64,000 nt of DNA from Massilia eburnea (GTDB lineage Bacteria > Pseudomonadota > Gammaproteobacteria > Burkholderiales > Burkholderiaceae_D), in NCBI RefSeq assembly GCF_009720745.1, contig NZ_WNKX01000006.1, forward strand, positions 186,001 through 250,000, written 5' to 3'. A model generated the notes under the pieces. It did no database searches and was not told the DNA's origin. It worked only from the letters and a program-made list of their open reading frames with translations. The stretch's first letter is position 1, and the number at the start of each line of letters is the position of its first letter. Shown in pieces: positions 55,966 through 64,000 of this stretch. Made by a program: the position numbers and the translations under genes.

Positions 55966-56330
55966 TGACGGCGGAAATCCTGGTCTGCGAAGCGAATGCG
56001 CTGCTGGAAGGTGGCAAGGGTATCCGCTTCCCGCTGCGCGCCGGCGGTGAAGACACCACTGGCTTCGTGGTGCGTTACGGCGGCAAGGTCTACGGCTACC
56101 TGAACCGTTGCGCACACGTGCCTATCGAGCTGGACTGGGCCGAGGGCGAATTCTTCGAATCGAGCGGCTTATATATTATGTGTTCCACGCACGGCGCGAT
56201 CTATATGCCGGAAAATGGGCAATGCGCCGGCGGCCCATGCCGCGGCGGGCGCCTGCGACCCATCGCAGTGAGCGAGCACGACGAAAACATTTACTGGCAG
56301 CCTGATGACTACGTAGGCCCAAGACCATGA
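55965..56330 (+). CDS. Rieske [2Fe-2S] domain protein
   Basis: A 121-residue single-domain Rieske protein. The cluster ligands are CAH (in NRCAHVPIEL) and CSTH (in YIMCSTHGAIY), matching C-x-H ... C-x2-H. It lacks a membrane anchor and an oxygenase domain, so it is probably a soluble electron-transfer protein. It overlaps sppA by four bases; its role beside rluC and sppA is unknown. Confidence 0.9.
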   Translation: MTAEILVCEANALLEGGKGIRFPLRAGGEDTTGFVVRYGGKVYGYLNRCAHVPIELDWAEGEFFESSGLYIMCSTHGAIYMPENGQCAGGPCRGGRLRPIAVSEHDENIYWQPDDYVGPRP

Positions 56331-57328
56331 GCGATAACAACGAGAACAATCCGCCACCACCAGCCCCGCCGCCGGCTGAGAATCCACCCATCAAATGGGA
56401 ACGCGAGGTGCTGGAAAAGCTGGTCTTCGCCACGCTGAAGGAGCAGCGCGCCAATCGCCGCTGGAGCATTTTCTTCAAGGTGACGATGCTGGCCATTATT
56501 TTCTTCGCGGTGGCCAGCTACTTCGGCGTCAACCTGATGGGCGGGGATGCCGAATCGCTGGGCCGCCATACAGCCTTGATCGAAATTGAAGGCAGTATTG
56601 AATCCGAAGGCAGCGGTGCTGCAGATGTTGTCATTCCTGCACTGAACAAGGCTTTCTCAGACAGCGGCTCGGTCGCCATCGTCCTGCACATCAACAGCCC
56701 GGGCGGCAGCGCCGTCCAGGCCGGCATGATCGTGGACGAGATCCACCGCCTGCGCCAGGGCTATCCGCAAAAGCCGCTGTACGTTGTTGTGGATGAAATC
56801 TGCGCTTCCGGCGGCTATTACATCGCGTCGGCGGCCGACCGCATCTACGTCAACAAGGCCAGCATCATCGGCTCGATCGGCGTGCTGATGGATGGCTTTG
56901 GCTTTACCGGTACCATGGAAAAGCTGGGCGTCGAACGCCGTTTGCTGACGGCCGGTGAAAACAAGGGGTTCATGGATCCGTTCAGCCCGCAATCCGAAAA
57001 GCAGAAGCAGCACGCCCAGAGCATGCTGAAAGAGATTCACGCGCAATTCATTGACGTGGTGCGTACCGGCCGCGGCAAGCGCCTGAAGGAAACGCCGGAC
57101 ATGTTTTCCGGCCTGTACTGGACTGGCGCAAAGGCCATCGAGATGGGCTTGGCTGACGACCTGGGCAGTGTGGACAGTGTGGCGCGCGACGTAGTCAAGG
57201 CTGAGGATATTGTCGACTATACCCAGCATGAAAACTTGCCGGAACGCGTGCTGAAGAAGTTTGGCGCAGCAGTCGGCTATGGCGCGATCAAGGCTGCGGC
57301 GGATGCAGCCAGACCGACCCTGCGCTAA
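56327..57328 (+). CDS. sppA: Signal peptide peptidase SppA, single-domain type
   Basis: A 333-residue serine protease of family S49, anchored by one span (WSIFFKVTMLAIIFFAVASYFGVNL, about 46-70). The catalytic serine is in ASIIGSIGVLMDGFGF and the general-base lysine follows in the S49 core; LHINSPGGSAVQAGMI and VDEICASGGYYIASAADRIY are typical. It cleaves signal peptides left in the membrane. It has an acidic/proline-rich cytoplasmic N-terminus. Confidence 0.94.
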   Translation: MSDNNENNPPPPAPPPAENPPIKWEREVLEKLVFATLKEQRANRRWSIFFKVTMLAIIFFAVASYFGVNLMGGDAESLGRHTALIEIEGSIESEGSGAADVVIPALNKAFSDSGSVAIVLHINSPGGSAVQAGMIVDEIHRLRQGYPQKPLYVVVDEICASGGYYIASAADRIYVNKASIIGSIGVLMDGFGFTGTMEKLGVERRLLTAGENKGFMDPFSPQSEKQKQHAQSMLKEIHAQFIDVVRTGRGKRLKETPDMFSGLYWTGAKAIEMGLADDLGSVDSVARDVVKAEDIVDYTQHENLPERVLKKFGAAVGYGAIKAAADAARPTLR

Positions 57329-57458
57329 GAGCTAGCTCAGCAGTCAACATTGGCATTTATGCCTAGATTTTGCCTTGCCATTTCCCCGACGTGGACTATA
57401 TTGACGGTGTAGTTCGATTCAAGGGGAGGGCGAATAAGCAATCAATTCTTGAGGCAGA

Positions 57459-57752
57459 CTACGCAGCCGCATCACGGATGCGGAGTTGAGTGAATTTACA
57501 TTCCTCGTCACTGTCTCTTTGAGAGGCAAGAGAACGGCGGCCCATGGCCGCTGTTTTCGTTTCGGTGCTCTGGTCTTCGGCCGCGAAGCCGCCATGCACC
57601 AGCCATTCCACCATTTCCGATTGACGGCTCTGCCGCCACAGCGCTTGCGGCATCGCGCCTGCCTGCCCGGTCCAGCGCGCAACGGCCAGCTTGGTTTCCA
57701 GCGACGCGGCATGGGCCTGTGCCAGCGACTTGCGGTTGATATTGAACTTCAT
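57459..57752 (-). CDS. Small hypothetical protein
   Basis: A 97-residue product (MKFNINRKSLAQAHAASLETKL...) behind a good GGGAG site 10 bases upstream of the ATG. It looks helical at the N-terminus and disordered after about residue 60. I do not recognise it. A CCGCATC/GATGCGG hairpin lies over its 3' end. The 130 bases between sppA and its stop hold nothing clear. Confidence 0.5.
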   Translation of the reverse strand: MKFNINRKSLAQAHAASLETKLAVARWTGQAGAMPQALWRQSRQSEMVEWLVHGGFAAEDQSTETKTAAMGRRSLASQRDSDEECKFTQLRIRDAAA

Positions 57753-57895
57753 TGCTGAGATCTCCCAAAGAAATTCCTATAGCCCGTTCAGTAGATTCCT
57801 AATGCTATTTAAGTGTACCAACTCGAACGGCACGCCCTTTGATCTGCATCAATAGGATGCTTTGCGGTAGCGTAAATCCGGTAAAATCCCGCCCC

Positions 57896-58612
57896 ATGAG
57901 TAAATTATCCCTGGACCGAATCCTGCAGTCGCAAGGTTTCGGCACCCGAAAATACTGCCGCGCCCTGATCGAAGACGGTGACGTGTCGATCGGCGGCGAA
58001 GTGCAAGACAACTATAAAGCGACGATCGAAACCGAGCGCCTGGTACTGGAAGTGTTCGGCGAGGAGTGGGTCTATCGCGAACACCTCTATATCGCGCTGT
58101 ACAAGCCATCCGACTACGAATGCTCGCGCAAGCCCAGTCATCATCCCGGCGTGCTGACCCTGCTACCCGAACAGTTCACCTGGCGCGAAGTGCAGCCAGT
58201 TGGCCGCCTCGATCATGACACCACGGGCATGCTGCTGATGTCCGACGACGGGCCCTTCATCCATGCCCAGTCTTCGCCCAAGCGCCACGTGCCCAAGGTC
58301 TACCAGGCCACTACGGCCGAGCCGGTGACCGAGGAGCTGGTTGCCCAGCTGCTGGCCGGCGTGCAACTGCACGATGAGCCTGCGCCCCTGGCGGCCGTCA
58401 CCTGCATCAAGCGCGGCGACAACCAGCTTGAAATCGTGCTCGAGCAAGGCAAGTACCACCAGGTCAAGCGCATGCTCGCCGCCGCAGGCAACCACTGCAC
58501 CGCTTTGCACCGCTCTGCCATCGGCCAGCTCGAATTGAGCTCTCTCGGCCTTCAAGAAGGCGAATGGTGCTACCTCACACCTGAGCAGCTAGCCCTGCTG
58601 ACCCCCACCTGA
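57896..58612 (+). CDS. 16S rRNA pseudouridine synthase, RsuA family
   Basis: A 238-residue enzyme with an N-terminal S4 domain (SLDRILQSQGFGTRKYCRALIEDGDVSIGG) and the RsuA/RluB/E/F catalytic motif GRLDHDTTGMLLMSDDG. The arrangement EQGKYHQVKRMLAAAGNHCTALHR near the end is typical. RsuA makes pseudouridine 516 in 16S rRNA; the exact target in this subfamily is assigned by similarity. The ATG at 57896 precedes the S4 domain directly; open frame upstream is not conserved in character. Confidence 0.88.
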   Translation: MSKLSLDRILQSQGFGTRKYCRALIEDGDVSIGGEVQDNYKATIETERLVLEVFGEEWVYREHLYIALYKPSDYECSRKPSHHPGVLTLLPEQFTWREVQPVGRLDHDTTGMLLMSDDGPFIHAQSSPKRHVPKVYQATTAEPVTEELVAQLLAGVQLHDEPAPLAAVTCIKRGDNQLEIVLEQGKYHQVKRMLAAAGNHCTALHRSAIGQLELSSLGLQEGEWCYLTPEQLALLTPT

Positions 58613-58626
58613 TTGTTTGAGCAGTC

Positions 58627-58662
58627 GGGTCTGATCCCGCGGGTCAGGCCCGGGTTGCCGGC
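58627..58662. repeat. Solo, decayed half of the GGGTCTGACCC inverted repeat
   Basis: GGGTCTGATCCC, GC, GGGTCAGGCCC and CGGGTTGCCGG align along their whole length with the right arm of the 24307-24342 repeat, with several substitutions and no second arm. It lies between the rsuA-type gene and the EF-hand gene (convergent), ending four bases from the EF-hand stop. Confidence 0.65.
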
Positions 58663-58665
58663 TTT

Positions 58666-59094
58666 CTAAGGTTTGCGCATCATCGTCGCATGTCCGGCGG
58701 CCATTTCTTCCTTGCTCAGGAAGCCATCCTTATTGGTATCCATCTTCGCAAACATTGCCGCCGACCCCTTGGCATGTTCATCAGCGGAGAGAACGCCATC
58801 ACCATCGGCATCGATGGCCTTGATCTTGTCCGCCGCCGGCATATCCGACTTCTTCGCTGACTGGCCCGTAATTTCCGCGTGGGCAGCTGTCATCTCGGCA
58901 GCGGTAACCTTGCCATTGTGGTTCGCGTCCATTTTTTCGAACATGGCCTTGGCGCCAGCGGCGTGCTCGGCTGCAGAAACCTTGCCGTCATGGTCGGTAT
59001 CCATCGCCGAAAATTGCTTGTCAATTTCCGGATTTGCAGATGCATGAAGCGCAAACAGCGCGCCCGCAATCAGCGTAAGTGCTTTCATATTCAT
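58666..59094 (-). CDS. Periplasmic EF-hand calcium-binding protein
   Basis: A 142-residue exported protein (signal peptide MNMKALTLIAGALFALHASA) with four EF-hand loops: DTDHDGKVSAAE, DANHNGKVTAAE, DADGDGVLSADE and DTNKDGFLSKEE. Each has acidic residues at positions 1, 3, 5 and 12. Two pairs are separated by a linker, as in calmodulin-like proteins. Its partner is unknown. AGGAG six bases before the ATG at 59094 sets the start. Confidence 0.93.
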   Translation of the reverse strand: MNMKALTLIAGALFALHASANPEIDKQFSAMDTDHDGKVSAAEHAAGAKAMFEKMDANHNGKVTAAEMTAAHAEITGQSAKKSDMPAADKIKAIDADGDGVLSADEHAKGSAAMFAKMDTNKDGFLSKEEMAAGHATMMRKP

Positions 59095-59103
59095 ATTGCT
59101 CTC

Positions 59104-59481
59104 CTATCCGTTGACTATGCTCAGGATATTGCCGTCGACATCCTTGAACCATGCGGCCTTCATGCGTTCGCCGACATGGATATCGCCTTGCAGCTTCAAG
59201 CCTGGCATGTCGTAGTGCTCGAACCCCACGCCCTTGGACTTGAGCTGTGCTGCAATCGATTCAAGCTCGCTTCCGACGTTCCACATTACTGTGGTCGCTT
59301 TGTTGGTCCCAGCAAACTCCGAGCGATAGACATTGAGCCTGGTTGCGCCGCTGCGGAAAATGAGCACTTGCTCCTCCGGGCTGTCGAGTTGTTCCAGGCC
59401 GAGAATTTCTCCATAAAACCTGGCCGCTGCGCACAGGTCTTTCACCGCAATCATTGCAATCGCGTCTTTGTCGGCAAGCAT
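59104..59481 (-). CDS. VOC-superfamily (glyoxalase/bleomycin-resistance fold) protein
   Basis: A 125-residue single-module VOC protein. It has the beta-alpha-beta opening AMIAVKDLCAAARFYGEILGL, the segment NVYRSEFAGTNKATTVMWNV and the closing AAWFKDVDGNILSIVNG, whose glutamate/aspartate and histidine positions (HYDMPG, HVGER) may bind metal. Function unknown. A strong AGGAGG precedes the ATG at 59481. Confidence 0.85.
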   Translation of the reverse strand: MLADKDAIAMIAVKDLCAAARFYGEILGLEQLDSPEEQVLIFRSGATRLNVYRSEFAGTNKATTVMWNVGSELESIAAQLKSKGVGFEHYDMPGLKLQGDIHVGERMKAAWFKDVDGNILSIVNG

Positions 59482-59643
59482 GGTGCGCCTCCTGGAGTGA
59501 TTGACCACTGGAGCCTAGGCCTCCAGCAGCGCCGCGTCAGTTCGCTGGCGCACGCCGATCTTCGCTTGCGGAGCGCATGAAAAGGCTCCATGCCTTGCGC
59601 GGCGCCAAATCTTGCCCTTGTCCGCACACGTAGACTTCAATGC

Positions 59644-60643
59644 ATGGCACTCCTCAGCGATACGAGCTGCAAACAAATCTTCACTTTTCCCGAAATGGCG
59701 AAGGAATTGCTGTGTGCGGCCGTGGAACAACGCTGGGCACGCGCGGTGCCCCTGAAAGCGTTCGAGCGCGTTAACGCAAGCTACGTGAGCGCAACAGGCA
59801 CTCAGCGTCATGACGATTTGGTCTGGCGCCTGGAGCGCGTACGAAATGATGATCTTTATTTGCTAGTGGAATTCCAGTCGCGTCCAGATTTGTTGATGGC
59901 GGAGCGCATGCATGCATACACAGCGCTGCTATCTGAAGAATTGGCCAAGCAAGGTAAGGTACAAGCAGCGCAAATCCTACCAATTGTGCTCTACACGGGG
60001 CAGCGGCCCTGGCACGTTAAAACAATCGTTTCGACAGTTTCTCTTTTACCACCGGGGCTGGAATCCTTCGAATCGCAATTTAGCTACCTCTTGATTGATG
60101 TCGAGTCCATCGTGGATCAGTCGAATATTGTCTATCTGTTGCTGGCTCTGAACCAGGTCAAGCATCCTGAAAAATTTAGGAGCTTGCTCGAAAAAATTGA
60201 ACCTATGGCGCGAACGTCAATCTAATCAACAACTGGTTCAGGCTATTGATGCTTTGGTAGAGTTAAAAGTCTGGTCGGAAACAAAGTGCCCGGCGTTGCC
60301 GCCGGCGTCTACGTTGGGGGAGGTGATCGAAATGTTTGACCAACAATCGCAGTGCTTCATTGAATATTTTAAAGCAGCGCACGGAAGGGAAATGCGTATC
60401 AAGGGCATGTGGGAAGGTCGTAAGCATGGCCGAAGACTGGCTCGGGAGGCTGGCCGTCAAGAAGGACGGGAAGAGGGGCGCCAGCAATCCTGTCAGGAAA
60501 TGATTCGGCTTATTCTCGAGCGGAGGTGCATTCAACTTTCTTGCGCGGCGACTGATCGGCTCGAGCACGCCGATCTTCCCAGCTTGAACACATGGATTGG
60601 CCAGCTATTGTCCGATGTGGTGCCGCCTGAATTGCGCGATTAA
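59644..60643 (+). pseudogene. Rpn/YhgA-type PD-(D/E)XK nuclease gene split by a frameshift
   Basis: The first frame (59644-60225) has the Rpn/YhgA-like domain: KQIFTFPEMAKELL, RHDDLVWRL, LYLLVEFQSRPDLLMAERMHAYTALL (the D and ExQ nuclease residues) and ILPIVLYTGQRPW. It ends in LLEKIEPMARTSI and a stop. The plus-one frame takes over at a run of six A residues (just before 60197) and continues as NLWRERQSNQQLVQAIDALVELKV to 60643, with the basic, repeat-like KHGRRLAREAGRQEGREEGRQQ. With five A's the whole would be one protein of about 330 residues. A slippage product, a sequencing error or a separately translated C-terminal protein are all possible. Confidence 0.75.
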
Positions 60644-61047
60644 GCCGGAACTTCGTTCGCAGGCGCCACCTGGAGGACGTGGCGGTCGAATAGCCTGTCG
60701 TGTAAGGGCAGTGCGATCACATTAATGATCGGTTCCAGTACCGCTGCCAAGCCGCCAAAGGCGAGCGAGCCGGTCGCAGCGTAGACGGCGCCGAATGAAA
60801 CGACGGCGTGCATCAATGTCTGCGAAAATTTTTCTGCCGCCAGCAGCGCCAGGCGGCGGGCGGGATGGCGTGAGCGAATCGCGTGCCAGGCTCGTTCGTG
60901 GTAAGGCAACAGCACCACGTTGATGACAGGTTCAAGCACCGCCGCGAGCCCGCCGAAGGCCATCGATCCAGTCAGCACGTACATCAGGCCGAACGCAATC
61001 CCCATGTGCGTGGTGACCTGGCTGAGTTTTTTTGCTGCGATTGCCAT
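60640..61047 (-). CDS. Tandem-duplicated DUF2061 membrane protein
   Basis: A 135-residue protein of two repeats: HMGIAFGLMYVLTGSMAFGGLAAVLEPVINVVLLPYHERAW (about 14-54) and HAVVSFGAVYAATGSLAFGGLAAVLEPIINVIALPLHDRLF (about 79-119). Each resembles the DUF2061 unit, with two short membrane helices and a HERxW-like end. Function unknown. Its stop overlaps the Rpn stop (TTAA). Confidence 0.85.
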   Translation of the reverse strand: MAIAAKKLSQVTTHMGIAFGLMYVLTGSMAFGGLAAVLEPVINVVLLPYHERAWHAIRSRHPARRLALLAAEKFSQTLMHAVVSFGAVYAATGSLAFGGLAAVLEPIINVIALPLHDRLFDRHVLQVAPANEVPA

Positions 61048-61063
61048 ACTCGAATCCTTTCTT

Positions 61064-61092
61064 GGTTGAGCAAATAGTAATGATTCTCAACC
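61064..61092. promoter_or_regulatory. Inverted repeat between DUF2061 and the FAH-family gene
   Basis: GGTTGAG (61064-61070) and CTCAACC (61086-61092) flank 15 bases rich in A/T (containing TAATGATT). It sits in the 87-base divergent gap, so it is a candidate operator for one or both genes. It overlaps the ribosome-site region of the FAH-family gene only at its edge. Confidence 0.35.
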
Positions 61093-61134
61093 AGGAGGTA
61101 AAATTGATTATCTCTACCGAATCGATAGCAATCC

Positions 61135-62166
61135 ATGAAGCTAGCTACCCTGAAAGACGGCACCCGCGACGGCCAGTTGATTGTCGTTTCCCGCGACTTG
61201 AAGTCTGCCGTGGTCGCCGACGGCATTGCCCGCAGCCTGCAGCGGGCACTCGACGACTGGTCCTTCATCTCGCCCCAGCTGGACGAGCTGTACCGCCAGC
61301 TAAACGATGGCAAGGCACGCCGCAGCTTCGATTTCGAGCCGAAAGAATGCATGGCGCCGCTGCCGCGCGCCTACCAGTGGGCCGACGGTTCCGCCTACGT
61401 CAACCACGTCGAGTTGGTGCGCAAGGCGCGCAATGCCGAAATGCCGGCTTCGTTCTGGGAAGATCCGTTGATGTACCAGGGCGGCAGCGATGACTTCATC
61501 GGTCCTTGCGACGACATTGAGCTGAAACATGAAGAATAGGGTATCGACTTCGAATCGGAAGTCGCCGTTATCACTGACGATGTGCCGATGGGGGCGACAC
61601 CCGACCAGGCCTTCCAGCAAATCCGCCTGCTAATGCTGGTCAATGATGTTTCCCTGCGCAACCTGATCCCTGAGGAGCTGGCGAAAGGCTTCGGCTTCTT
61701 CCAGTCGAAGCCGGCCAGCAGCTTCTCGCCTGTGGCGGTGACGCCGGACGAACTGGGTGAGGCGTGGAAAGACGCCAAAGTGCACCTGCCGCTGCGCTCC
61801 ACCTGGAACGGCAAGCTGGTGGGACAGCCGAATGCGGGTGTCGACATGGTATTCAACTTCGCCCAATTGATCTCGCACCTGGTGAAGACCCGCAATGCGC
61901 GCGCCGGCACCATCGTCGGTTCCGGCACCGTCTCTAACAAAGATGCGAAGAAGGGCTATTCCTGCATCGCCGAAAAGCGCTGCCTGGAAATGATCGCCGA
62001 TGGCAAACCGACAACATCGTTCATGTCCTTCGGCGACACCATCAAGATCGACATGCTGGATGCGGACGGCAAGTCCATCTTCGGCGCCATCGACCAGCAA
62101 GTCTGGCAACTGGGCCGGCCGAAGGCTGTTCCTGAAGCGCAGCCGGCAGCGGACCCCGCCGAGTAA
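61135..62166 (+). pseudogene. Fumarylacetoacetate hydrolase family gene with an in-frame amber codon
   Basis: A continuous reading frame of 343 sense-or-amber codons. The first 134 residues (MKLATLKDGTRDGQLIVVSRDLKSAVVADG; AYQWADGSAYVNHVELVRKAR) end at TAG (61537-61539). The same frame resumes directly as GIDFESEVAVITDDVPMG and continues with LLMLVNDVSLRNLIPEELAKGFGFFQSKP, GTIVGSGTVSNKD and SFGDTIKIDMLD, the metal and substrate segments of the FAH fold. Relatives have WGIDFE at the join, so TGG to TAG fits. The interrupted first product lacks the catalytic domain. Confidence 0.85.
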
Positions 62167-62247
62167 AGAGGGAATTCCCCGCCTTTTCCATCGATAGCTC
62201 TTGCCCGGCCGCAGCGATAATGGCACGGTCGATAACAGGAGCGGTCA

Positions 62248-63387
62248 ATGGCTGAGGACAGCGACGCAGAAAAGACAGAACCCGCGTCACAGAGGCGCCT
62301 CGAGCAGGCGCGTGAAGAAGGGGATGTGCCCAGGTCACGCGAAGTGGCCACTTTTACCGTCCTGATGGCAGCGGGCGCCGGCCTGTGGATGACAGGTTCC
62401 GGCCTGGTGCGCGAATTGAGCCGCATGCTGAGCTCCGGCTTGTCGCTGACGCGCGAACAAGTCTTCAATCCCGATATCCTGACCACCCGCATCCTGGTCG
62501 ATGTGGTGAACGTCATGCTGGCCTGCCTGCCGATCGGCGTGGCCGTGATGATCGTGGCCCTGGCTTCGCCGCTGCTGGTGGGCGGCTGGCTGTTTTCGGC
62601 CAAGGCATTTACTCCCAATTTCATGAAGCTGAACCCTTTGACGGGGATCGGCAATATGTTTTCCACCAATTCGCTGGTGGAGCTGGTCAAGGCCATCATC
62701 AAATCGGTCATCGTGGGCGTGGTGGCCTGGATGGTCATCTCGCGCCAGCAGCAGGAAGCCATCGGCTTGCTGAGCGAGCCGCTGAACGCGGGCAGTGCAC
62801 ACGTGATGAATATGCTGGGCTTCAGCTTCATGGTGATTGTCGGCGCGCTGGGTTTCATCGCCGCCATCGATGCGCCATACCAGATGTGGCATTACGCGAA
62901 CAAGATGAAGATGACGCGCCAGGAGCTGATCCAGGAATCCAAGGAATCGGACGGCAACCCGCAGATCAAGGGCAAGATCCGCCAGCTGCAGCGCGAAATG
63001 GCGAAGAAACGCATGATGCAGGAAGTGCCGACCGCGGACGTGGTGGTAACCAACCCGACCCACTATGCCGTGGCGCTGAAATACGCCGAGGGTGCGAAAG
63101 GCGCGCCGCGCGTGGTGGCCAAAGGCACCGACGAAGTGGCGGCCAAGATCCGCGAACTGGCCAAGGAGCACCGCGTCGCCATCCTGGAAGCGCCGCCGCT
63201 GGCGCGTGCCCTGCACAAGCATACCGAGATCGGCGACGAAATCCCGCCACGCCTGTACGCCGCCGTGGCGGAAGTGCTGGCCTATGTGTACCAGATCAAG
63301 GCCTATCGTCCGGGCCTGCGCTACCCGGACCGTCCGGGCAAGCTCGATGTGCCGGACGATATGGACCCACTGAACAAGCAACAATAA
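62248..63387 (+). CDS. flhB: Flagellar export apparatus protein FlhB
   Basis: A 379-residue switch protein of the flagellar type III export gate. N-terminal SDAEKTEPASQRRLEQAREEGDVPRSREV is typical, followed by four membrane spans and the cytoplasmic autocleavage motif NPTHYAVALKY (cleavage between N and P, about residue 268). It controls the change from rod/hook to filament export. flhA follows 12 bases later. Confidence 0.96.
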   Translation: MAEDSDAEKTEPASQRRLEQAREEGDVPRSREVATFTVLMAAGAGLWMTGSGLVRELSRMLSSGLSLTREQVFNPDILTTRILVDVVNVMLACLPIGVAVMIVALASPLLVGGWLFSAKAFTPNFMKLNPLTGIGNMFSTNSLVELVKAIIKSVIVGVVAWMVISRQQQEAIGLLSEPLNAGSAHVMNMLGFSFMVIVGALGFIAAIDAPYQMWHYANKMKMTRQELIQESKESDGNPQIKGKIRQLQREMAKKRMMQEVPTADVVVTNPTHYAVALKYAEGAKGAPRVVAKGTDEVAAKIRELAKEHRVAILEAPPLARALHKHTEIGDEIPPRLYAAVAEVLAYVYQIKAYRPGLRYPDRPGKLDVPDDMDPLNKQQ

Positions 63388-63399
63388 CGGAGTAATAGA

Positions 63400-64000
63400 A
63401 TGAACGCGTTGAACATGCCGCCATGGATGAGGGGAATTGCCGGTAACGGACAGGCCCTGGCTGCGCCGATCCTGATCATCATGCTGCTGGCGATGATGAT
63501 CCTGCCGCTGCCGTCGTTCGTGCTCGACCTGTTCTTCAGCTTCAATATCGCGCTGTCGATCATCGTCCTGCTGACCAGCCTGTATACGGTCAAGCCGCTC
63601 GACTTCATGGCCTTCCCGACGGTGCTGCTGGTGTCGACCATGCTGCGCCTGTCCTTGAACGTGGCATCGACCCGCGTGGTGCTGACCGAAGGCCACACCG
63701 GCCCGGATGCGGCAGGTAAGGTGATCGAGGCTTTCGGCCACTTCCTGATCGGCGGTAATTACACGGTCGGTATCGTGGTGTTCGTGATCCTGACCATCAT
63801 CAACTTCGTGGTGGTGACCAAGGGTGCGGGCCGTATCGCCGAAGTGGGCGCCCGTTTCGCCCTGGATGCAATGCCTGGCAAGCAGATGGCGATCGACGCC
63901 GACCTGAACGCGGGCCTGATCGGCGAGCCGGAAGCCAAGCGCCGCCGCAACGAGGTCTCGCAGGAAGCGGAATTCTACGGCGCCATGGACGGTGCTTCGA
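63400..64000 (+). CDS. flhA: Flagellar export gate protein FlhA (N-terminal part, cut by window edge)
   Basis: About 200 residues are visible from an ATG at 63400 with GGAG upstream. They show the FlhA membrane domain: [63 protein letters not shown], and the conserved FHIPEP-region segment [57 protein letters not shown]. The start of the same family as SctV export proteins. The rest lies outside the window. Confidence 0.96.
   Translation, partial: MNALNMPPWMRGIAGNGQALAAPILIIMLLAMMILPLPSFVLDLFFSFNIALSIIVLLTSLYTVKPLDFMAFPTVLLVSTMLRLSLNVASTRVVLTEGHTGPDAAGKVIEAFGHFLIGGNYTVGIVVFVILTIINFVVVTKGAGRIAEVGARFALDAMPGKQMAIDADLNAGLIGEPEAKRRRNEVSQEAEFYGAMDGAS

Noticed and set aside
57486..57758. A 90-codon plus-strand open frame opposite the small hypothetical gene
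   Set aside because: No ribosome site and Arg/His/Pro-rich composition typical of antisense frames; the minus-strand frame has a good ribosome site.
61072..61090. Fur box between DUF2061 and the FAH-family gene
   Set aside because: TAATGATT looks Fur-like, but alignment with the 19-base consensus matches at few positions; the GGTTGAG/CTCAACC dyad is the clearer signal.
62163..62200. Sigma-28 promoter before flhB
   Set aside because: TAAAG and a CGATA-type element are present, but the spacing is about 18 bases rather than about 11.

Overview
The window looks like chromosomal DNA of a high-GC betaproteobacterium, most likely Oxalobacteraceae (the Massilia / Duganella / Janthinobacterium group). 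This rests on the high GC content with strong codon bias, the pairing of aat with bpt, a divergent rne/rluC pair, a tonB-exbB-exbD-exbD operon, the gene order ribF-ileS-lspA-coaBC-dut, an alpha-hydroxyketone-type (CqsS/LqsS-like) sensor kinase, and GGGTCTGACCC-type palindromic repeats in gene spacers. Genus is an inference. There is no prophage, CRISPR array, insertion sequence or rRNA operon. Most of the window is housekeeping, tightly packed, with many ATGA stop/start overlaps.

Layout. 0-12 kb: an IclR regulator (cut by the left edge), dgkA, and a sulfur region: sbp, a small hydrolase, a wrecked peroxiredoxin, a TonB-dependent receptor, an HD-GYP phosphodiesterase, a TauE/SafE permease, and the overlapping operon cysT-cysW-cysA-cysB. 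sbp and cysT share an upstream motif. 12-16.2 kb (minus strand): NUDIX - aat - bpt - pyrD - aldo/keto reductase; aat and bpt are the two N-end-rule transferases. 16.3 kb: initiator tRNA with its own promoter and terminator. 16.4-28.2 kb (minus): a MerR/TipAS regulator with a textbook 19-bp-spacer promoter, alkA, an EamA exporter, xdhC, an adhesin-E-like protein, a PDZ/M48-like lipoprotein with a changed zinc motif, then dut-coaBC-lspA-ileS-ribF. 28.2-32.2 kb: tonB-exbB-exbD1-exbD2-TPR operon closed by a strong terminator. 32.5-37.3 kb: prkA-yeaH-spoVR stress operon.

37.6-46.1 kb: adenine deaminase behind a sigma-54-like element, a large FtsX-type permease without an ATPase, a two-gene CqsS/LqsS-like kinase and response regulator, a truncated globin, rmuC and a lone sugar-type binding protein. 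46.1-50.5 kb: a natural MobA-MoeA fusion, moaA and chrA. 50.5-57.3 kb: rne, a 570-base divergent spacer, and rluC-HAD-Rieske-sppA. 57.4-62.2 kb is a looser stretch: a small unknown protein, an rsuA-type pseudouridine synthase, an EF-hand protein, a VOC protein, an Rpn-type nuclease split by a frameshift, a duplicated DUF2061 protein and a fumarylacetoacetate-hydrolase gene with one in-frame amber codon. The right end begins a flagellar export cluster (flhB, start of flhA).

The observations most worth following are the CqsS/LqsS-like signalling pair with no synthase in view, the four related palindromic spacer repeats, the three broken genes (each broken in a different way), the shared sulfate-uptake motif, and the rne terminator that lies inside the first codons of chrA.
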